Shown here: positions 22,929 through 32,711 of the stretch, piece by piece
Layout: the number at the start of each line of letters is the position of its first letter
Numbering within the stretch: the first letter of the stretch is position 1
From: Pectobacterium parmentieri
Lineage (GTDB): Bacteria; Pseudomonadota; Gammaproteobacteria; Enterobacterales; Enterobacteriaceae
Assembly (NCBI RefSeq): GCF_001742145.1
Contig: NZ_CP015749.1
Coordinates: forward strand, 2,480,001-2,544,000
Length of the DNA: 64,000 nucleotides
Direction: 5' to 3'
Notes under the pieces: generated by a model
Databases searched by the model: none
What the model was told of the DNA's origin: nothing
What the model saw: the letters and a program-made list of their open reading frames with translations, nothing else
Translations under genes and position numbers: made by a program

Positions 22929-23603
22929 CTATTGGCACAGAAGCACCTTAACGCCACCTTGTGACTTCTCTACCTTTATCTGTTCCAACGAATCAAGAAT
23001 CAGATCGACCTGATCCAACTTCGGCGTATCCGTTGGTGCTTTCACCGCAATAACCTTGCAGCCAGCCGCCAGACCCGATAGCACCCCCGCGGGTGCATCT
23101 TCAACAACCACACACTCTTGCGGTTTCAGCCCTAACTGCTGTGCGCCAAGTAAATAGGCATCAGGGTTAGGTTTACCTTTGGCAACCTGTTCCGCCGTAA
23201 TAAAAGCGCGAGGAGCAGGGAGTTCTCCACGGTGATGACGCGCGCTGGCAATCGGTACGGTGCCGGATGTCACAATTGCCCAGGGAATATCCAGAGCATC
23301 CAACCGTTCCAACAGCGCCTTCGCCCCTGGCATAGCAACAATACCTTGCGTGTCAGAGGCTTCCGTTTGCTCCAGCGCATCGAACTCCTGTTGAATCGTT
23401 TCTTCGCTCTGCCCTTGAAGAAAGTGGCGCAGCGACGTGATGGCCTGTTTGCCGTGAATAAAATCCAGCACTTCCTGTGGTTCAATATCGTGATCTTTTG
23501 CCCAGTTAATCCACGCACGTTCTACAGCAGGCAGTGAATCAACCAGCGTACCATCGAGGTCGAACAGAAAACCTTTACACTCCACAGAAAGCCCCTTTTT
23601 CAT
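22929..23603 (-). CDS. hxpA: HAD-family sugar phosphatase (YfbT/HxpA)
   Basis: This haloacid dehalogenase-like hydrolase acts on hexose phosphates in E. coli, where it was named YfbT, now HxpA. It has 224 residues. HAD motif I is visible as FLFDLDGTLVDS near residue 12, motif II as the Thr of AIVTSGTV, motif III as the Lys of AKGKPNPDAYL, and motif IV as CVVVEDAPAG. The cap domain lies between motifs I and II. It follows yfbU after three bases, so the two are almost certainly cotranscribed. Confidence 0.9.
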   Translation of the reverse strand: MKKGLSVECKGFLFDLDGTLVDSLPAVERAWINWAKDHDIEPQEVLDFIHGKQAITSLRHFLQGQSEETIQQEFDALEQTEASDTQGIVAMPGAKALLERLDALDIPWAIVTSGTVPIASARHHRGELPAPRAFITAEQVAKGKPNPDAYLLGAQQLGLKPQECVVVEDAPAGVLSGLAAGCKVIAVKAPTDTPKLDQVDLILDSLEQIKVEKSQGGVKVLLCQ

Positions 23604-23606
23604 TAA

Positions 23607-24101
23607 TCAGGCGTTGATAATCTGTGCGATCTCAACCGCACTCAAGTGATACTGACGCGGGCAGGACTGCCAGACAGCCAGCATTCTGTTATATTTTTCC
23701 CACATTTTCGTCTGGGCGTTAAAACCATGCGTGCCCGCATCAAAGTGAGGGTAACGGCCTTCAACATGTACCATGAAGCGTACAAAGCCCAGGTAGCGAG
23801 CTTCCGTTGCTGCGTCAAAGCCCAGGAAGGTCAGACGTCGTTCATCCAAATCCTGCTTATCTTTCAAATTGGTCCACGACACCTGCAAAGCATGGTGCAT
23901 TTCCATGACGTTAATAATGGTGCGGCAAACCTCTTCCGTCAGCTCACCAAACTCACGGTCCAATTCACGCATCTGCAAACCGTAACCACGCTCAATGATC
24001 GTTTGTAGCCGACGATAGCGCTCGGCGTTATCTGGATCGAGCATCGTCATCATTTTGTATTGGTTTGAAAGGATCAATCTCTGGGCATTCGTCATTTCCA
24101 T
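23607..24101 (-). CDS. yfbU: YfbU family protein (UPF0304)
   Basis: A 164-residue helical, soluble protein of the YfbU family. E. coli YfbU has been linked to cell death when overproduced, but its biochemical role is unknown. Sequence is strongly conserved ([33 protein letters not shown]). It forms an apparent two-gene operon with hxpA. No catalytic motif is evident to me. Confidence 0.9.
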   Translation of the reverse strand: MEMTNAQRLILSNQYKMMTMLDPDNAERYRRLQTIIERGYGLQMRELDREFGELTEEVCRTIINVMEMHHALQVSWTNLKDKQDLDERRLTFLGFDAATEARYLGFVRFMVHVEGRYPHFDAGTHGFNAQTKMWEKYNRMLAVWQSCPRQYHLSAVEIAQIINA

Positions 24102-24266
24102 GTTGCTCTCCTGAACCCTCTTTGGTGTAGGCCAATGTCACTAAATAGGTATTACCTGCAGAATCGCATACTGAATCGTGTCACGGTAGCAGTAGCTACC
24201 GCTTCTTTGATTTGAAACAGGGGAAAGAACAAAATAGCCATCAACCCGCACACAGCCTGACGCCGA

Positions 24267-24722
24267 TCACAAATCGTCAAGGAAGGTTTTATCAAGCTGG
24301 TTAAATGCACGTTTCAGCACATCCGCCAGCGCTTGGTAAGTTGGCGCTTCTTCTAACGGGGCTAAGGCTTGTCCCGACTCCACGAGCTTGTGGCGAATGT
24401 CATGGAACCACTGTGCCAACGTCGGTGGTAAAGGCGTAACGGAACGGCGGCCAAGCCACCACAAGCCCTGCAACGGCAGGCTACAGGCAAAAAGCGCGGT
24501 AGCGATAGCCGGGCCGAGTTGGCCACCAAGCGCAATCTGCCACGTTAAGGTAAACACCGCCAGTGGCGGCATGATGCGAATACCGAACCGCGTCGCTCGC
24601 GTCACGCGGTTCTCTGGAAATATCGGTGCCAACTGCTTTTCTGCTGGCCACGTCTTCATGTAATGCTGCCCACGTTGGAGTAACTGTAGCCAACTAATTC
24701 TACTGTCTGGTTTCGTCGCCAT
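24267..24722 (-). CDS. yfbV: YfbV, UPF0208 membrane protein (Ter macrodomain insulator)
   Basis: YfbV is a 151-residue inner-membrane protein with two close hydrophobic segments (about residues 45-95) and a conserved C-terminal tail ([19 protein letters not shown]). In E. coli it has been linked to keeping the Ter macrodomain separate from flanking DNA. I chose ATG 24722 (MATKPDS) with GAGG 7 bases upstream; a GTG two codons earlier is possible. It is divergent from ackA, as in E. coli. Confidence 0.9.
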   Translation of the reverse strand: MATKPDSRISWLQLLQRGQHYMKTWPAEKQLAPIFPENRVTRATRFGIRIMPPLAVFTLTWQIALGGQLGPAIATALFACSLPLQGLWWLGRRSVTPLPPTLAQWFHDIRHKLVESGQALAPLEEAPTYQALADVLKRAFNQLDKTFLDDL

Positions 24723-25164
24723 AGCCACACCTCAACTTTACAGATAAAAAATAAAACTTTTGCACAAATCAACAACTCAAGTTGATAAGGTTAAAATATA
24801 TTTTGTATTTACCCTACGCAATCGGTATCCTAAACCGGCCTTTTGGCCGCTGTATAACCTAAAGTAGTAGACTACTCGCAAGGAGTATAATTCCCTTCGC
24901 GATACAAGCGCAGCCAACGGTCATAACGCGGTTATCATCGCTTTAAAAGCTGCGGTTTACATCAGGTCGAAATCACCTTGTTGTAGAGATTATGGTGTAC
25001 CGATTATCCGGTATAACATGCATCATAGTATCGACCCTTATTCATCATCGTGTCTGGTGTATCACACCAAGGCATGATGTTAATCATAAATGCCAGCAGC
25101 GGCATGCGATACGCTATGCCCTGTATGACATTTTTTTAACCATGTATAACAAGTAGGTACTTCC
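24723..25164. promoter_or_regulatory. Divergent yfbV / ackA promoter region
   Basis: About 440 bases without a gene. An inverted repeat (atcaac / gttgat, 7-nt spacer) lies at 24768-24786 near yfbV; it is oriented opposite to an FNR box and I leave it unassigned. Several partial palindromes are scattered nearer ackA. In E. coli this region contains the ackA promoter under oxygen control, but I cannot place the elements here. Confidence 0.45.
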
Positions 25165-26367
25165 ATGTCGAGTAAGTTAGTACTGGTTCTTAACTGCGGT
25201 AGCTCATCCCTGAAATTCGCCATCATCGATGCGATTAACGGAGAAGAGTACCTGTCTGGTTTAGCCGAATGTTTCAACCTGCCTGAAGCCCGCATCAAAT
25301 GGAAAATGGACGGCGGTAAACACGACGCCGAACTGGGTGCCGGTGCAGCTCACAGCGAAGCGCTGAACTTCATCGTCAATACCATTCTGTCTCAGAAGCC
25401 AGAGCTGTCTGCTCAGTTGGTTGCTATCGGTCACCGTATCGTTCACGGCGGTGAGAAGTTCACCCAATCCGCGATCATCACTGATGATGTTCTTCAGGGT
25501 ATCAAAGATTCCGTACCTTTTGCACCTCTGCACAACCCGGCGCATCTGATCGGTATCGATGAAGCACTAAAATCTTTCCCGCACCTGGCTGATAAAAACG
25601 TCGCTGTCTTTGACACCGCGTTCCACCAGACCATGCCGGAAGAATCCTACCTTTATGCACTGCCGTACAAACTGTATAAAGAAAACCATATCCGCCGCTA
25701 CGGCTTCCACGGCACCAGCCACTACTTTGTTTCTCGTGAAGCCGCTAAAGTGCTGAACAAACCAGTAGAAGAACTGAACGTCATTACTTGCCACCTGGGC
25801 AACGGTGGTTCCGTTACTGCAATCCGTAACGGTGAATGCGTTGACACCTCTATGGGGCTGACCCCGCTGGAAGGTCTGGTGATGGGTACACGCTGTGGCG
25901 ATATCGACCCGGCTGTGATTTTCCACCTGCACGACGCACTGGGCATGGACATCGAGCGCATCAACACTCTGATGACCAAAGAGTCTGGTCTGTTGGGTCT
26001 GACTGAAGTGACCAGCGACTGCCGCTACGTTGAAGATAACTACGAAACGAAAGCAGATGCTAGACGTGCGATGGACGTTTACTGCCACCGTCTGGCTAAG
26101 TACATCGGCTCTTACGCGGCACTGATGGAAGGTCGTCTGGATGCCGTCATCTTCACCGGTGGTATCGGTGAAAACGCAGCAATGGTTCGCGAACTGTCGC
26201 TGAAAAAACTGGGTCTGCTGGGCTTTGACGTCGATCACGAACGTAACCTGGCGGCACGCTTTGGTAAAGGTGGCAACATCGCTAAAGATGGCACCCGCCC
26301 GGCGCTGGTTATCCCGACCAATGAAGAATTGGTCATCGCCGAAGACGCTTACCGTCTGACTGCGTGA
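25165..26367 (+). CDS. ackA: Acetate kinase
   Basis: AckA interconverts acetyl phosphate plus ADP and acetate plus ATP, the last step of the overflow acetate pathway. The 400 residues equal the E. coli enzyme. The ASKHA signatures are intact: NCGSSSLKF near the N-terminus, [26 protein letters not shown] and the adenosine motif [10 protein letters not shown]. It starts the ackA-pta pair; a strong hairpin lies between the two genes. Confidence 0.98.
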   Translation: MSSKLVLVLNCGSSSLKFAIIDAINGEEYLSGLAECFNLPEARIKWKMDGGKHDAELGAGAAHSEALNFIVNTILSQKPELSAQLVAIGHRIVHGGEKFTQSAIITDDVLQGIKDSVPFAPLHNPAHLIGIDEALKSFPHLADKNVAVFDTAFHQTMPEESYLYALPYKLYKENHIRRYGFHGTSHYFVSREAAKVLNKPVEELNVITCHLGNGGSVTAIRNGECVDTSMGLTPLEGLVMGTRCGDIDPAVIFHLHDALGMDIERINTLMTKESGLLGLTEVTSDCRYVEDNYETKADARRAMDVYCHRLAKYIGSYAALMEGRLDAVIFTGGIGENAAMVRELSLKKLGLLGFDVDHERNLAARFGKGGNIAKDGTRPALVIPTNEELVIAEDAYRLTA

Positions 26368-26380
26368 AACACGTAACTCC

Positions 26381-26415
26381 CAACACCGTCAGCCAAGGCT
26401 GACGGTGTTGTTTTT
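26381..26415 (+). terminator. Strong intrinsic terminator between ackA and pta
   Basis: A 14-bp perfect inverted repeat (caacaccgtcagcc / ggctgacggtgttg) with a two-base centre is followed by five T residues, 13 bases after the ackA stop and 32 bases before the pta start. It should end or attenuate ackA transcripts. Confidence 0.85.
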
Positions 26416-26446
26416 GACTAACGAGCAACCGTAAAGAGGTTCGGCC

Positions 26447-28585
26447 GTGTCCCGTATAATCATGTTGATCCCAACTGGCACCAGCGTCGGTCTGACAAGC
26501 GTCAGCCTGGGTGTCATTCGTTCCATGGAACAGAAAGGCGTCCGCCTGAGCGTGTTCAAACCTATCGCCCAGCCGCGCAGCGGCGATAATACGCCAGATC
26601 AGACGACCACTATTATTCGTGCTAATTCCGCTATCAACGCTGCTGAGCCACTGGCAATGAGCCGTGTTGAAGCGCTGCTGAGCTCCAACCAGCAAGACGT
26701 GCTGATGGAAGAAATCATCGCGCGCTACCACGAAAATACCAAAGATGCTGAAGTCGTGTTGGTTGAAGGTCTGGTTCCTACCCGTAAGCACCAGTTTGCT
26801 AACGCGTTGAACTATGAAATCGCCAAAACGCTGAACGCAGAGATCGTCTTCGTACTGGCGCTGGGTAACGATTCTCCGGCACAACTGAAAGACCGCATCG
26901 AACTGGCACGCTCTAGCTTCGGCGGCAGCAAAAACAAAAACATCACTGGCGTGATCATCAACAAACTGAATGCGCCGGTAGATGATCAGGGCCGTACTCG
27001 CCCTGACCTGTCTGAAATCTTTGATGACTCCACGAAAGCCAGCGTTGCCAACATCGATCCTAAGCAACTGTTCGCTAACAGCCCACTGCCGGTTCTGGGC
27101 TGCATCCCGTGGAGCTTCGACCTGATTGCCACGCGCGCCATCGATATGGCGAAGCACCTGAATGCCCGTATCGTCAATGAAGGTGACATTCAGACGCGTC
27201 GCGTTAAATCTGTGACTTTCTGCGCACGCAGCATTCCTCATATGCTGGAGCATTTCCGTCCAGGTTCACTGCTGGTGACCTCTGCTGACCGTCCTGATGT
27301 TCTGGTCGCGGCTTGCCTGGCTGCCATGAACGGCGTGGAAATCGGTGCCTTGCTGCTGACTGGCGGCTACGAAATGGATCCAAGCATTGCCAAGCTGTGC
27401 GAGCGTGCCTTCCAGACTGGCCTGCCAGTATTTATGGTCGATACCAACACCTGGCAGACCTCACTCAGCCTGCAAAGCTTCAACCTTGAAGTACCGGCTG
27501 ATGACCGTCAGCGTGTCGAGAAAGTGCAGGAATATGTTGCACGCCACATCGATACCCAGTGGATCGACTCTCTGAGCGCTGAATCTGAGCGTTCACGCCG
27601 TCTGTCTCCGCCAGCATTCCGTTATCAGCTTACTGAACTGGCACGCAAAGCGGGCAAACGTATCGTTCTGCCAGAAGGTGATGAGCCACGTACCGTTAAA
27701 GCCGCTGCAATCTGTGCAGAGCGTGGCATTGCACACTGTGTGCTGATCGGTAACCCGGAAGAGATTCAACGCGTTGCCGCCGCTCAGGGCGTAGAACTGG
27801 GCAAAGGCATCGAAATCGTCGATCCGATTGTCGTGCGTGAGCGCTATGTTGCGCGTCTGGTTGAGCTACGTAAGAGCAAGGGCATGACCGAAGTGGTTGC
27901 GCGCGAACAGCTCGAAGATAACGTCGTTCTGGGTACGTTGATGCTGGAACAGGGCGAAGTTGATGGTCTGGTTTCTGGTGCCGTCCATACCACCGCTAAC
28001 ACCATCCGTCCTCCGTTACAGTTGATCAAAACTGCACCGGGCAGTTCACTGGTGTCTTCCGTGTTCTTCATGCTGCTGCCTGAGCAGGTTCTGGTTTACG
28101 GCGACTGCGCCATCAACCCTGATCCGACCGCAGAGCAATTGGCTGAAATCGCTATCCAGTCTGCTGACTCAGCGACTGCATTCGGTATCGATCCACGCGT
28201 TGCGATGATCTCCTACTCTACCGGTAACTCCGGCGCGGGTAGCGATGTTGAGAAAGTGCGTGAAGCGACCCGTCTGGCGCAAGAAAAACGCCCTGATCTG
28301 GTCATCGATGGTCCGTTGCAATATGACGCCGCTATCATGGCAGACGTTGCACAGTCTAAAGCACCAAACTCACCTGTTGCGGGTAAAGCTACCGTGTTCA
28401 TCTTCCCTGACCTGAACACCGGTAACACCACGTACAAAGCGGTACAGCGTTCTGCCGACCTGATCTCCATCGGGCCAATGCTGCAAGGCATGCGTAAACC
28501 GGTTAACGACCTGTCTCGTGGCGCGCTGGTAGACGATATCGTTTACACCGTCGCTCTGACCGCAATTCAGGCTACACAGCTCTAA
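26447..28585 (+). CDS. pta: Phosphate acetyltransferase (long form)
   Basis: Pta converts acetyl-CoA and phosphate into acetyl phosphate. This is the 712-residue enterobacterial form: an N-terminal P-loop NTPase-like (BioD/AAA_26) domain starting [17 protein letters not shown], a central DRTGG regulatory domain, and the C-terminal catalytic domain (from about residue 390) ending with [18 protein letters not shown] and [14 protein letters not shown]. The start is GTG with GAGG seven bases upstream and aligns exactly with E. coli MSRIIML. A terminator hairpin separates it from ackA, so internal promoter activity within ackA is likely needed. Confidence 0.97.
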   Translation: MSRIIMLIPTGTSVGLTSVSLGVIRSMEQKGVRLSVFKPIAQPRSGDNTPDQTTTIIRANSAINAAEPLAMSRVEALLSSNQQDVLMEEIIARYHENTKDAEVVLVEGLVPTRKHQFANALNYEIAKTLNAEIVFVLALGNDSPAQLKDRIELARSSFGGSKNKNITGVIINKLNAPVDDQGRTRPDLSEIFDDSTKASVANIDPKQLFANSPLPVLGCIPWSFDLIATRAIDMAKHLNARIVNEGDIQTRRVKSVTFCARSIPHMLEHFRPGSLLVTSADRPDVLVAACLAAMNGVEIGALLLTGGYEMDPSIAKLCERAFQTGLPVFMVDTNTWQTSLSLQSFNLEVPADDRQRVEKVQEYVARHIDTQWIDSLSAESERSRRLSPPAFRYQLTELARKAGKRIVLPEGDEPRTVKAAAICAERGIAHCVLIGNPEEIQRVAAAQGVELGKGIEIVDPIVVRERYVARLVELRKSKGMTEVVAREQLEDNVVLGTLMLEQGEVDGLVSGAVHTTANTIRPPLQLIKTAPGSSLVSSVFFMLLPEQVLVYGDCAINPDPTAEQLAEIAIQSADSATAFGIDPRVAMISYSTGNSGAGSDVEKVREATRLAQEKRPDLVIDGPLQYDAAIMADVAQSKAPNSPVAGKATVFIFPDLNTGNTTYKAVQRSADLISIGPMLQGMRKPVNDLSRGALVDDIVYTVALTAIQATQL

Positions 28586-28588
28586 TCT

Positions 28589-28712
28589 ATATCCTAAATA
28601 ATTCGAGTTGCTTGAAGGCGGCAACTGCGCGAATCCCCAGGAGCTTACTCAAGTAAGTGACTGGGGTGAGTAAAGGAGCCAACGCACAATCAGCTTGAAG
28701 TATGACGGATAT
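28589..28712. repeat. Intergenic repeat element, copy with central hairpin
   Basis: This 124-bp element has terminal inverted repeats (atatcc / ggatat), an attcgagttgc left arm, gccaacgca and cttgaagtatgac on the right, and a central hairpin with ccccag / ctgggg around ttactcaagtaa. It lies just after the pta stop. The same right arm and central stem occur in the copy at 32495-32700. I take it as a member of a miniature repeat family found widely in Pectobacterium intergenic regions. Confidence 0.75.
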
Positions 28713-28737
28713 ATTCAGATTAATTCTGTTATCTTCT

Positions 28738-28765
28738 ATGCCAGCCTTAGCGCTGGCATTTTTTA
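28738..28765 (+). terminator. Intrinsic terminator of pta
   Basis: An 8-bp perfect stem (atgccagc / gctggcat, 6-nt loop) with a run of six T residues lies after the repeat element that follows pta. Confidence 0.85.
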
Positions 28766-28829
28766 TTGCTATCCACACGCAAAACCACACCGCGCAGACA
28801 CAAAAATAACCATAAAACAGGGTCGATGG

Positions 28830-29690
28830 ATGACTGTAATACGATTATTGGATCAACACTTTCAGCAGCAATTAGAAAAAGGGATCACACCCTCATCACC
28901 ACAAGGGTTAGCCCGTTTTTTGATTGAATTTCTCTATTTCGGCGTCAAAGAAGCCCGTGCCTGTATCTTCGTTGGTTTGTTCTTTCTTGCGGTTTTCAGC
29001 GTGCCGAAAGCTGGCTGGTTTTCTATCCCGCGCTATGATTTGCTGCTGATATTCGCCATTCTGATTCAGGGATGGATGGTCGCCAGTAAATTGGAAACCT
29101 GGGACGAGCTAAAAGCCGTTACGCTATTTCACTTCGTGGGTTTTGCGCTTGAGGTTTTTAAAACCTCATCGGGAATTCGTTCCTGGTCTTATCCTGATTT
29201 CGCCTATACCAAAGTATTCGGTGTACCGCTGTTCGCCGGATTCATGTACGCCTCTGTGGGTAGCTATATCATTCAGTCCTGGCGACTATTCGATCTTAAA
29301 ATTCGCCATCACCCGCCCTACTGGCTGGCGACGCTGGTTGCGATCCTCATTTACGCCAATTTCTTCACCCACCACTACATCGGCGACTACCGCTGGTATA
29401 TCGCCGCACTAGCCGTCGGGCTCTACGCGCGAACCACCGTCATTTTCACACCTTACGATCGGGAACGACGAATGCCGCTGTCGTTGGCTTTTATTCTGAT
29501 CGGTTTTTTCATCTGGCTGGCTGAAAATATCAGTACGTTTTTCAGTATCTGGAATTACCCAGAACAACTTGGCGCTTGGTCGATGGTTCACGTAGGGAAA
29601 TGGAGTTCATGGGCTTTGCTGGTGATCATGACGTTCACCATCGTGATTTACCTGAAGAACATCAAAAAGAGTATTCATGTTCCTGAATGA
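28830..29690 (+). CDS. DUF817-like multispanning membrane protein
   Basis: This 286-residue protein has about eight hydrophobic segments and conserved polar stretches such as VKEARACIFVG, GIRSWSYPDFAY and NISTFFSIWNYP. The pattern resembles the DUF817 family of uncharacterised integral membrane proteins; I do not know its substrate or reaction. The reading frame extends upstream to 28695 but that part would cross the terminator and repeat, so I chose ATG 28830 (MTVIRLLDQHF). It stands between pta and yfcD, where E. coli has other genes, so it looks like an accessory insertion. Weak Shine-Dalgarno sequence. Confidence 0.7.
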   Translation: MTVIRLLDQHFQQQLEKGITPSSPQGLARFLIEFLYFGVKEARACIFVGLFFLAVFSVPKAGWFSIPRYDLLLIFAILIQGWMVASKLETWDELKAVTLFHFVGFALEVFKTSSGIRSWSYPDFAYTKVFGVPLFAGFMYASVGSYIIQSWRLFDLKIRHHPPYWLATLVAILIYANFFTHHYIGDYRWYIAALAVGLYARTTVIFTPYDRERRMPLSLAFILIGFFIWLAENISTFFSIWNYPEQLGAWSMVHVGKWSSWALLVIMTFTIVIYLKNIKKSIHVPE

Positions 29691-29720
29691 TGAACGGCGT
29701 GCCATCACTCGGAAAATAGA

Positions 29721-29752
29721 CGCCGCTGCGGAGAGAAAAAAAAGCAGCGGCG
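29721..29752. terminator. Hairpin between convergent DUF817 gene and yfcD
   Basis: A perfect 9-bp GC-rich stem (cgccgctgc / gcagcggcg) has a 14-nt loop that contains an A8 run. It lies between two converging genes; termination activity is uncertain as no T-tract follows either arm. Confidence 0.4.
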
Positions 29753-29777
29753 GGGCAGGAATTTGGCTGACGTTGGA

Positions 29778-30428
29778 CTATTTCTGCGAATCGTTTTCCG
29801 ATGACTCTGCGTTACTGTGGTTTTCGTCATGAGTACTTTCATCATAAACAACAGACGTCGCAGAGGCTTCTACCGCCTCGATCAATTGACGTGAAATCGG
29901 TTTGCCATATTCCTGATCGCTATAGCGCGTCAGCCACAGCGACAGGGCTTTCAGTGAATCCGGCGTAAACTCATCGCAGCGTGCGGTTATTTCTTGCGGC
30001 GTCAGCCAACTGACCTCATCAACTTCTTCTTCCTGTAGCGCGAACGGCCCGTGAGTGACACAGCTAAATAACCCGCCCCACACTCGGCAATTTTCGCCTT
30101 CGTAATAAAACAAGCCGTGTTCCGCGAACGGTACACCAGCAATGCCCAGCTCCTCTTCCGCTTCACGGCGCGCAGATTCCAACATCTGCTCACCGCTTTG
30201 CACCACGCCGCCAGCCGTCGCATCCAGCCAACCGGGATAGAAATCTTTGATTTTCGTCCGGCGCTGCACCAAGATCTTACCCATGCCATCATGTACAACA
30301 ATGTAAGTGGCGCGATGACGAAGACTCTGAGCACGCATCTGCTGACGACTTGACTGAGCAATTACCTCGTTATTTTCATTGACGATATCAACCCACTCTG
30401 TGCCTGCTGCCTGACTTTGTTCCGCCAT
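29778..30428 (-). CDS. yfcD: Nudix hydrolase YfcD
   Basis: YfcD is a Nudix hydrolase related to isopentenyl-diphosphate isomerase. The Nudix box is visible around residues 80-103 ([12 protein letters not shown] followed by [11 protein letters not shown]) and fits Gx5Ex7REUxEExGU. The 216 residues exceed E. coli YfcD (about 180) because of a C-terminal tail of some 40 residues rich in Ser, Glu, His and Asn ([18 protein letters not shown]), probably disordered. The substrate is unknown. Confidence 0.9.
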   Translation of the reverse strand: MAEQSQAAGTEWVDIVNENNEVIAQSSRQQMRAQSLRHRATYIVVHDGMGKILVQRRTKIKDFYPGWLDATAGGVVQSGEQMLESARREAEEELGIAGVPFAEHGLFYYEGENCRVWGGLFSCVTHGPFALQEEEVDEVSWLTPQEITARCDEFTPDSLKALSLWLTRYSDQEYGKPISRQLIEAVEASATSVVYDESTHDENHSNAESSENDSQK

Positions 30429-30551
30429 CCTCTGAAACCCTTTAGTATTGGCGCGTTGCTACGCGCATCTGTTTTAAATGATCGATCTTTGCTGTGAATC
30501 TTCCCTACTACTCTGCCATTATTCAAGGTCAAAAACAGGGTATACGCTAAA

Positions 30552-31103
30552 TTAGTGCCTAATCGCGACCTGTGCAATAGGCTCACCGCCGTGTAGCGGC
30601 AGAACCTGCAGCTCGTCTTGCTCAAGCAAACCGTAGCTCGCGGGGTACCCCCCTTTTGGCAAGCTCACTGAACCGGGATTAAAAAAATAATATTCACCGC
30701 GCTGCTCAGCAACGGGGATATGGGTATGGCCGTATACCAGCACATCCCCCGAGTGTAACGGCGGTAGATTCTCTGGATGATAAAGATGACCGTGCGTCAG
30801 GAAAAGACGATTCTGCGGCAATAGCACATGTTGCCACGGTGCCGTGATTGGAAAAGTCAACAGCATCTGATCAACCTCACTGTCGCAATTTCCCCGCACG
30901 GCAATAATGCGTGACGCATAAGCGTTCAATCGAGCAGCCACTTCTGCAGGCTGATACTTTTCCGGCAACGGGTTACGCGGGCCGTGATTAAGAAAATCGC
31001 CCAGTAAAATAAGCCAGTCGGCATGACTTTGCTCAAAAATCGTCAGCACACGTTCTACTGCACTAAGAGAACCGTGTATATCGGACGCAAACATCAACTT
31101 CAT
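30552..31103 (-). CDS. yfcE: Metallophosphodiesterase YfcE
   Basis: YfcE is a calcineurin-like phosphodiesterase of 183 residues. Binuclear metal motifs are complete: DIHGS (residues 8-12), GDFLNHG, GNCDSE, the HGH of FLTHGHLYHP and YGHTHIP. E. coli YfcE cleaves bis-p-nitrophenyl phosphate in vitro; the natural substrate is not settled. It precedes yfcD with a gap of about 120 bases. Confidence 0.92.
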   Translation of the reverse strand: MKLMFASDIHGSLSAVERVLTIFEQSHADWLILLGDFLNHGPRNPLPEKYQPAEVAARLNAYASRIIAVRGNCDSEVDQMLLTFPITAPWQHVLLPQNRLFLTHGHLYHPENLPPLHSGDVLVYGHTHIPVAEQRGEYYFFNPGSVSLPKGGYPASYGLLEQDELQVLPLHGGEPIAQVAIRH

Positions 31104-31368
31104 CGCTTATCTCCACCGCGTTTATACCAACCATGTTATAGCCACAATACGCTCACCCAGCTATAGGACGTAGTCTACCAAAGTTGGCAGTGTGCTTCCG
31201 GTAAAGATCGTGCAACAGCGTGCGCCATCGCTTATTTTTCGCTCGCAGAAGTGGTAGGGTAATAACCTGTTCCCCACTACGCTATTCTGACAGCGCCTCG
31301 CTTTCTGAAGCGATCACCTGCCATACAGTTCCATGATGTTTTTCTGAATTAAAACGGAGACGTGATTC

Positions 31369-31995
31369 ATGATTGACCTGTATTACGCACCAACCCCTAA
31401 CGGGCACAAGATCACCCTGTTTTTGGAAGAAGCTAATCTCCCCTACCAACTCCACCGCGTGAATATCAGCAAAGGCGAACAGTTCAAGCCGGAGTTTTTA
31501 GCTATCTCGCCTAACAACAAAATTCCTGCGATTGTCGACACGCAACCATCTGAAGGCGACACGCCAATCAGCCTCTTTGAATCCGGTGCGATCCTGCTCT
31601 ATCTGGCGGAAAAACACGACGTGCTCTTGGGTTCATCATTACGTGAACGCACGGCCACACTACAGTGGCTGTTCTGGCAGGTCGCTGGTTTCGGACCGAT
31701 GCTGGGGCAGAATCATCATTTTAACCACTATGCACCTCAGCCGGTGCCTTATGCCATTGATCGCTATCAGCAAGAAACGCAGCGCCTGTATCGCGTGCTG
31801 GATAAACATCTGCAAGACAGCCCTTGGCTAGCGGGGGAACATTACAGTATTGCCGATATTGCGACCTACCCTTGGGTTGTTTCTTATGCGCGTCAGCGCA
31901 TCGACCTTGATGATTACCCAGCGGTGAAGGCGTGGTATACCCGTATCAGAGAACGTCCGGCAACACAGCGAGCTTACCAGCGAGCAGAGCAGTAA
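31369..31995 (+). CDS. yfcG: Glutathione-dependent disulfide-bond oxidoreductase YfcG
   Basis: This is a nu-class glutathione transferase fold protein of 208 residues. In E. coli YfcG binds two glutathiones and reduces disulfides. The N-terminal thioredoxin-like domain shows YYAPTPNGHKITLFLEEA, the cis-proline loop NNKIPAIVD and the glutathione-binding FESGAIL; the helical domain includes WQVAGFGPMLGQNHHFNHY. Position between yfcE and folX matches E. coli. Confidence 0.93.
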   Translation: MIDLYYAPTPNGHKITLFLEEANLPYQLHRVNISKGEQFKPEFLAISPNNKIPAIVDTQPSEGDTPISLFESGAILLYLAEKHDVLLGSSLRERTATLQWLFWQVAGFGPMLGQNHHFNHYAPQPVPYAIDRYQQETQRLYRVLDKHLQDSPWLAGEHYSIADIATYPWVVSYARQRIDLDDYPAVKAWYTRIRERPATQRAYQRAEQ

Positions 31996-32118
31996 AATTT
32001 TGGCGTATCTCATTCGGCCTTTGGGTATCTTCTGCTATGGTAATCAACATATTATTGTTAACAATACCCCTGACGCTGCGATTGACTCGCAGCAACAGAA
32101 GCAACAGAGGGCCGAGCA

Positions 32119-32505
32119 ATGCCACATCCCCCTTCCGACGCCATTATTCGTATAAAAAATCTGCGGCTACGCACCTTCATCGGCATTAAAGACGAAGAAA
32201 TCACGAATAAGCAGGATGTAATCATCAACGTTGTGATTCACTACCCAGCAGAGCAGGCACGTAACAGCGAGAATATCGCTGATGCGTTGAACTACCGTAC
32301 TATCACCAAACATATTATTCGCCACGTAGAAGATAACCGCTTCGCTTTGCTGGAAAAATTAACGCAGGATGTACTCAACATCGCCAGCGATCACGAATGG
32401 ATAACCTATGCTGAAGTAGAAATAGATAAGCCGTTTGCCCTGCGATACGCCGACTCGGTTTCCATGACCCTGCATTATCACAAGACACAAAATAATATAC
32501 TCTAA
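32119..32505 (+). CDS. folX: Dihydroneopterin triphosphate 2'-epimerase
   Basis: FolX epimerises dihydroneopterin triphosphate to dihydromonapterin triphosphate, feeding the tetrahydromonapterin cofactor pathway. It is a FolB-like T-fold protein of 128 residues with [25 protein letters not shown], and [18 protein letters not shown]. coli FolX is 120 residues and ends soon after SMTL. Here the last residues (about NNIL) and the stop codon are encoded by the left end of an intergenic repeat, so the C-terminus has been altered by that element. Confidence 0.93.
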   Translation: MPHPPSDAIIRIKNLRLRTFIGIKDEEITNKQDVIINVVIHYPAEQARNSENIADALNYRTITKHIIRHVEDNRFALLEKLTQDVLNIASDHEWITYAEVEIDKPFALRYADSVSMTLHYHKTQNNIL

Positions 32506-32700
32506 ATAATTCGAATTTCAGGCAGGCGGCAAGGGAAGGAATTCCGAATCACTTACTCCAGTAAGTGATTCGGGTGAGTGACAAATCTGCCAGAGGCAGA
32601 TTTGAACGCTGCTTGCAGCGGCCCCAACGGGGCGAGGCTCACGCCAGTGTGCCGAGTATCGTAGCCAACACACATGAAACTTGAAGTATGACGGGTATAT
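32495..32700. repeat. Intergenic repeat element, long copy with three extra hairpins
   Basis: This element fills the whole folX-yfcH gap. Its arms (taaataattcgaatttca left; cttgaa-like gtatgacgggtatat right) and central stem (cttactccagtaag) match the copy at 28589-28712. An extra inner segment holds three consecutive perfect hairpins: aaatctgcc/ggcagattt (32583-32603), cgctgc/gcagcg (32607-32620) and gcccc/ggggc (32621-32633). It supplies the folX stop codon. Confidence 0.75.
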
Positions 32701-32711
32701 GGGAGCGTGCG

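Noticed and set aside
24768..24786. Dyad atcaac/gttgat upstream of yfbV considered as an FNR box
   Set aside because: The half-sites face the wrong way and the spacer is seven rather than four bases.
25567..26238. A 223-codon minus-strand frame opposite ackA
   Set aside because: Antisense shadow; composition rich in His, Gln and Val, as is usual for complements of biased codons.
26333..27253. A 306-codon minus-strand frame opposite the ackA end and pta
   Set aside because: Antisense shadow of strongly conserved, highly expressed genes; the translation has no recognisable motif.
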